Notes under the pieces: generated by a model
Told to the model about the DNA's origin: nothing
Database searches by the model: none
What the model saw: the letters and a program-made list of their open reading frames with translations, nothing else
Translations under genes and position numbers: made by a program
Shown here: piece by piece, positions 60,382-64,000 of the stretch
Position numbering within the stretch: the stretch's first letter is position 1
Layout: the number at the start of each line of letters is the position of its first letter
Source of the DNA: Nematocida homosporus
Lineage: Eukaryota > Microsporidia
Assembly (NCBI RefSeq): GCF_024244095.1
Contig: NW_026250681.1
Coordinates: 48,919 to 112,918 of the forward strand
DNA: 64,000 nt
Reading direction: 5' to 3'

Positions 60382-60608
60382 CCTAACCACAGATTATCAC
60401 GCCAATCTAAACAAAGCAAAACAAACCAGATTCAAAGACAATATCTATCAAGCATTGCTTATCCCCAGACACTACCCCCGCTACACTACTCTACTTCACC
60501 ACAACCCAACCCCACCACAACCTCACACAACCCAACCCACCCCCATACACCTCTAAACCACTAATACGTAAATAAACAGACGCTATCATCAGTCCAATTT
60601 TTGTTTAC
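60382..60608. repeat. A/C-rich spacer
   Basis: CCACAACCCAACCCCACCACAACC at 60490-60545 and TA-rich sequence before the next gene, which is preceded by CAATTTTTG. Confidence 0.5.
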
Positions 60609-62873
60609 ATGCGGGAATTAAGAAGAATTGAAGAGGCCTTACGTAAGATAAGAATTGATGCGCCAGCTGTTTTGCAAGAGCGATACCTTCCAGGTCCTCT
60701 TTTACAAGAAGTCCTTTCTTCCGAGAAGAAACAGGAAGATGTTAACGAGGCCTATCGTATGTTGCTAGTTGGCATGAAGCCTTTGATTGTTGAGAATACC
60801 GATTCTTTAGAGAAATCCGCTTTAATCTACCACGAAGCCCACCAAACCCTCAAAGCTCTTCACCAAGAGTTAAAGAAGGCCGAAGAGAAGACAGAAGAAG
60901 TTCTCGCTGAGATCAATTCTGGTAACATTGCTAAGCGCATTGAGATACTTAAGCGCGAACGAGAAGCAGAGGAGTTAGACCAAAAAGAGAAAGATATTAA
61001 AGAAGCCCTAGCCCTAGACAGATTATCAATCAAAGATATCTACATGGGCCGTTTAAAGAAAATCAATGATCATTTGAAGTACGTTACATCTTCAGTTATC
61101 CGTGCCGAGATAAAGAAAAGAGTCGAAAGCAGTGCCTGGTCTATCAAGCAAGATCTAGAAAAGAAGATATTTCGAGTGTTGGATAGAGGCGAAGAAATCT
61201 CATCTGTTGAAGTGGCCGCACTTAAGATCATTGGTGGTTCCTTTCTAGATACGGTTTATGAAGGTCTTAATGTTCTTCTGATTGAAAGTGTTAATAAGGC
61301 GTCTAGTACCATCAGAGAAGAAGTCTCCTCACTAGAGGACAGTCCTAGTCCCGAAGAAGAGAAGGAAATTGTTGCCCAGGGCCTATCTATCTTTAGCGAT
61401 CGCTACCACCAGATACTCAATCGAACTGTTCAGCTACTCCAAAAAGAGAAAGAGACTTTGCCCAAACTAGCCCATCCAGGTTTTCACTTCCTTCCGTCCT
61501 TTTATGCTGAAATCAGTCTTGGCAGTACTCCTAATGCATCACACTCTACCTTTAAACTACCCACCCCTGAAGGCCGGTACAACGAGCAAAATCTAGTCCA
61601 TCTCTTCACTAAGTATCCCAAAAAGCTCCTAACTGGTTTGGTTGAGAAGAGTAAACGCGTGGCTAATTCCAACGAGTACACTTTAGCCAATGTTTACCGC
61701 ACTGCTGATTCTAGCCAACTCTACAATGAACTCTTCCTAGCCAAATACGGCAGTCTTTCCGAAAGTGCCCTAGACCAAGAAAGAAAGGACGTCTCTTTAC
61801 AGCCAATCTACAAAACAGTAACCGAAAAGGCCGCGTTGGTAGTTTATGGCTACTCCCAGATCTTAACCGGCATTCTTCGCCAAATCTTAGCCGAAGCCCT
61901 TCCGGCCCACATTAATAGCGCCAACCATATCAAAGACCATGCCATTGAAGAGTCATTTAACCGCCGCAAAGTCAGCATTCTTCACATGATTGATAAGGCC
62001 ACTAGCCATGCTAAAGTTGACCACCGTGCTTCATACCTTGAAAAGTATACACATCGGCTTGAAGACATTCTCAAAGCCACTACCGAGTTCACCGGAACTC
62101 CGGCCGAAGGTCTAGAAAAGACCTTTACCCAGTCAGCCAATGAAATTCTCAACCAAACTCTTAACTCCCTCACTGAAGTCTTCCAGATACTTACCAAAGA
62201 GAAGGATCTTAAACCCATCAAGTACAACGACCCCGATTGCCAGCTAATTGAAGAAATCATTATTTGGAACCATCCCGTCCAAAACAACTTACTAGGAGAT
62301 TCTCTTTTCCTACGCTGCCCAGAGTCTTTCTTCAACGCAGTCTCCGGCTTCCTAACCCTTCACGACCAAATCAACCATTTCCTCAAGACTACTCCCAACC
62401 TACCAACCGACCTCACTCAAAAGACCACTTCACTTTTCACAGTTATGAAAGGATACTTTATCTCCCACGTTCTTTCACTAGCCCGAATCTTTCTCGACCA
62501 AATGGTCCTTTCCGGCGATCTTTCTGATCGGCGTCTTCTTCACCTTCTTGCCCAGAACAATCTGCTTGCCCAAATCAGTGCACCAGCCCTACAACTCTAC
62601 TCCTGCCTCCATCTCTTCCTAAACATCACCAAGTGCCACTCTATCTCCCGCCGTCCAAGTTTCCGCAACACTCTAGCCACTCTCCAAACTCACCTTGACA
62701 ATCTTCTACCCTCCACCATAGACACTTCCATCTACGCCCCCGAGTATATCATCTATGCCCTAGAAGCCATTGACCGAAAGGACAAAGTATACATCCAAAC
62801 CCTCCAACGACTATTCAACCACGAGCTTTTCACCCGCGCCATCCATGAGTACATCCTTACCGCCCCCAAATAA
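60609..62873 (+). CDS. Large helical protein with N-terminal coiled coil, unknown
   Basis: 754 aa. Residues about 60-145 are highly charged heptad-like sequence (ALHQELKKAEEKTEEVLAEI and onwards), then helical sequence to the end, without membrane segments. The overall plan (N-terminal coiled coil followed by helical rods) fits vesicle-tethering complexes such as exocyst, COG or GARP, but no diagnostic motif was found. Codons change from AT-rich to AC-rich along the gene. The ATG follows CAATTTTTGTTTAC. Confidence 0.7.
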   Translation: MRELRRIEEALRKIRIDAPAVLQERYLPGPLLQEVLSSEKKQEDVNEAYRMLLVGMKPLIVENTDSLEKSALIYHEAHQTLKALHQELKKAEEKTEEVLAEINSGNIAKRIEILKREREAEELDQKEKDIKEALALDRLSIKDIYMGRLKKINDHLKYVTSSVIRAEIKKRVESSAWSIKQDLEKKIFRVLDRGEEISSVEVAALKIIGGSFLDTVYEGLNVLLIESVNKASSTIREEVSSLEDSPSPEEEKEIVAQGLSIFSDRYHQILNRTVQLLQKEKETLPKLAHPGFHFLPSFYAEISLGSTPNASHSTFKLPTPEGRYNEQNLVHLFTKYPKKLLTGLVEKSKRVANSNEYTLANVYRTADSSQLYNELFLAKYGSLSESALDQERKDVSLQPIYKTVTEKAALVVYGYSQILTGILRQILAEALPAHINSANHIKDHAIEESFNRRKVSILHMIDKATSHAKVDHRASYLEKYTHRLEDILKATTEFTGTPAEGLEKTFTQSANEILNQTLNSLTEVFQILTKEKDLKPIKYNDPDCQLIEEIIIWNHPVQNNLLGDSLFLRCPESFFNAVSGFLTLHDQINHFLKTTPNLPTDLTQKTTSLFTVMKGYFISHVLSLARIFLDQMVLSGDLSDRRLLHLLAQNNLLAQISAPALQLYSCLHLFLNITKCHSISRRPSFRNTLATLQTHLDNLLPSTIDTSIYAPEYIIYALEAIDRKDKVYIQTLQRLFNHELFTRAIHEYILTAPK

Positions 62874-63212
62874 CCTTCTACACCACCACTTACTTCTACA
62901 CCACAACTTACTTCTATACCCCCAAATAACCATCTACATCATCACTATATTACTAACTCAATACTAACTCAATAACATCGTCCTATCATTTATATATTTA
63001 CCAGCATCTATAGACTACTTAAATTCAAAGCAATTCTATCTAATACCACCACCAAAACACTCTCTACTAACTAAAGATCAACTAAATATTAACACCCGAC
63101 TAACAATCTACCACCACAATCCTAACTAAATACTTATCTAAATACCAAAAACTAACCGTTTAATATCAATTATTACCCAATTAAGTATAAATAAAGCCAA
63201 CAGCAAATAAAA
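62874..63212. repeat. A/C-rich spacer
   Basis: CTTCTACACCACAACTTA repeats at 62876-62920, AACTCAATACTAACTCAATA at 62955, then AT-rich DNA with TATAAATAAAG (about 63187-63197), a possible TATA-like element before the next gene. Confidence 0.5.
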
Positions 63213-64000
63213 ATGGAAAATAAAGACAAACACCATATCCCCTATGAACTTCAAAACGAAAATCACAGATATCCAATTAATTCAACTATTAAGTCATCAG
63301 ATAGAAAAGAACTAGTTGATATCACATCTAAACCAACCGATTGCCATTTAGTAGGACAGTCCTTTAATAATCCTTTCTCAACCAACGATAGTCTTCTTTC
63401 CACTCACCAGTTTACCTTCACTAATCCAATCCATTCACATCTACCCAATTCCGACCCAATATGCACTGCCACTCTAATATGTACAACTAACCCAACCACA
63501 ACAACCAACAACTCAGCTTACTCAGCAACACAGCCTACTCAACAGCTACCAATTAGTGAGATAGAAAGTCGACAACTCACCATGCCGGCCAAGCAATTTG
63601 CCCAGTATATAAGCCCAATTCCCAATAAGCAACCTAATACCAGCAAAACACAACACAATCCACCACTATCTAAAGATAAACTTAACTCAACATCACCCAA
63701 CCCAATACCTAACTCAACCCAACCCAATCCACCACAATCTAAAGATAGATTTAACTCAATACCTAACTCAACCCCATACAACTCAACTCCATACAACTCA
63801 ACTCCATTCACCTCAACCCCATACAACTCAACTCCATACATCTCAACTCCATTCACCTCAACTTCATTCACCTCAACTCCATACATCTCAACTCCATACA
63901 TCTCAACCCCATACAACTCAACTCCATACATCTCAACTCCATTCACCTCAACTTCATTCACCTCAACTCCATACACCTCAACTTCATTCACATCAACTCC
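63213..64000 (+). CDS. STPY-repeat protein, 3' end beyond the window
   Basis: Open frame from ATG 63213 ([14 protein letters not shown]) to the right edge: 262 codons with no stop. Residues 1-180 are polar, rich in N, S, T, P and Q, with the words SKDK and SKDRFNS. From 63765 the frame is tandem pentapeptides [NIT]STP[YF] or TSTSF (about 15 units), encoded by 15-bp DNA units. Units 4-8 and 10-14 repeat the same order, a 90-bp higher-order period. No signal peptide. The repeat is made of the same CAACTCAA words as the intergenic filler, yet the frame is open over the non-repetitive 550 bp before it. A repeat-rich structural protein is suggested; nothing more can be said. Confidence 0.6.
63765..64000. 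repeat. 15-bp tandem repeat (pentapeptide-coding), 90-bp higher-order period
   Basis: About fifteen units of AACTCAACTCCATAC with TTC/ATC/ACC variants; the array continues past the window edge. Confidence 0.8.

Noticed and set aside
63539..63991. 150-residue Val/Glu/Tyr/Gly repeat frame on the minus strand
   Set aside because: Complement of the STPY array; the plus-strand frame is open also over the adjacent non-repetitive DNA and has a sensible ATG, so the plus strand is preferred.
1..64000. Spliceosomal introns
   Set aside because: No gene needed one to restore a conserved domain; splice-like words were not followed by frame or homology changes.

Overview
The window looks like a chromosome segment of a microsporidian (a highly reduced fungal parasite). 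The evidence is eukaryotic single-exon genes shorter than their yeast or human counterparts, spaced from a few bp to under 1 kb apart. A mitosome-type gene set is present: adrenodoxin reductase, an Erv1-like oxidase, BolA and mitochondrial-type Hsp70. A polysaccharide deacetylase-like surface protein with degenerate catalytic motifs is also present. Many genes carry an AAATTT-like signal, and a few a CCC signal, just upstream of the start codon, as described for microsporidia. No introns were needed for any gene. The species cannot be named from the sequence. Identifications rest on motif recognition by eye; no database search was run.

Layout. 0-5.5 kb: tail of an unknown gene, RFC3-like clamp loader, PIG-U, CDC73, an adaptor mu subunit and RFC5. 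5.9-14 kb: NOT1 scaffold, adrenodoxin reductase and two lineage-specific membrane proteins. 14-24 kb: AlaRS, RRP12, CCA-adding enzyme and a coiled-coil protein. 24-33.8 kb: GNA1, CDC27, UTP15, an FHA plus forkhead-like protein, mevalonate kinase, PRI1, TRM61 and a J-domain membrane protein. 34-43.6 kb: elongator tRNA-Met, CFT1/CPSF160, kinesin-13, uracil-DNA glycosylase and CTP synthase. 44-54.2 kb: a coiled-coil membrane protein, BolA, ERV1, KAE1, deacetylase-like surface protein, EAF6-like protein, NAA10, RAD10/ERCC1, NC2-beta, uS10 and an ArfGAP. 54.6-64 kb: a polytopic membrane protein, a solitary Ty3/gypsy-type gag ORF, mitosomal HSP70, a SNAPC4-like Myb protein, a large coiled-coil protein and the start of a gene with STPY pentapeptide repeats that runs off the right edge.

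The genes fall into shared processes. Replication and repair: RFC3, RFC5, PRI1, UNG, RAD10. Transcription and mRNA fate: CDC73, NC2-beta, EAF6, SNAPC4-like, forkhead-like, CFT1, NOT1. Ribosome and tRNA: RRP12, UTP15, uS10, AlaRS, CCA1, TRM61, KAE1. Mitosomal Fe-S and redox: adrenodoxin reductase, ERV1, BolA, HSP70. Surface, sugar and lipid: GNA1, PIG-U, deacetylase-like protein, mevalonate kinase. Cell cycle: CDC27, kinesin-13.

The most unusual points are: (1) repeated Mcm1/MADS-type CC(A/T)6GG sites in several promoters, two of them near forkhead-type sites, with a candidate forkhead protein encoded in the same window; (2) head-to-head gene pairs whose start codons lie only 6, 10 or 13 bp apart; (3) a conserved-block intergenic element whose second copy appears split around the uS10 gene; (4) strand-polarised TTGAGTTAG-like intergenic repeats whose composition also appears as Thr/Asn/Ser/Pro/Lys-rich inserts inside conserved enzymes; (5) overlapping genes (BolA/ERV1 and NAA10/RAD10).
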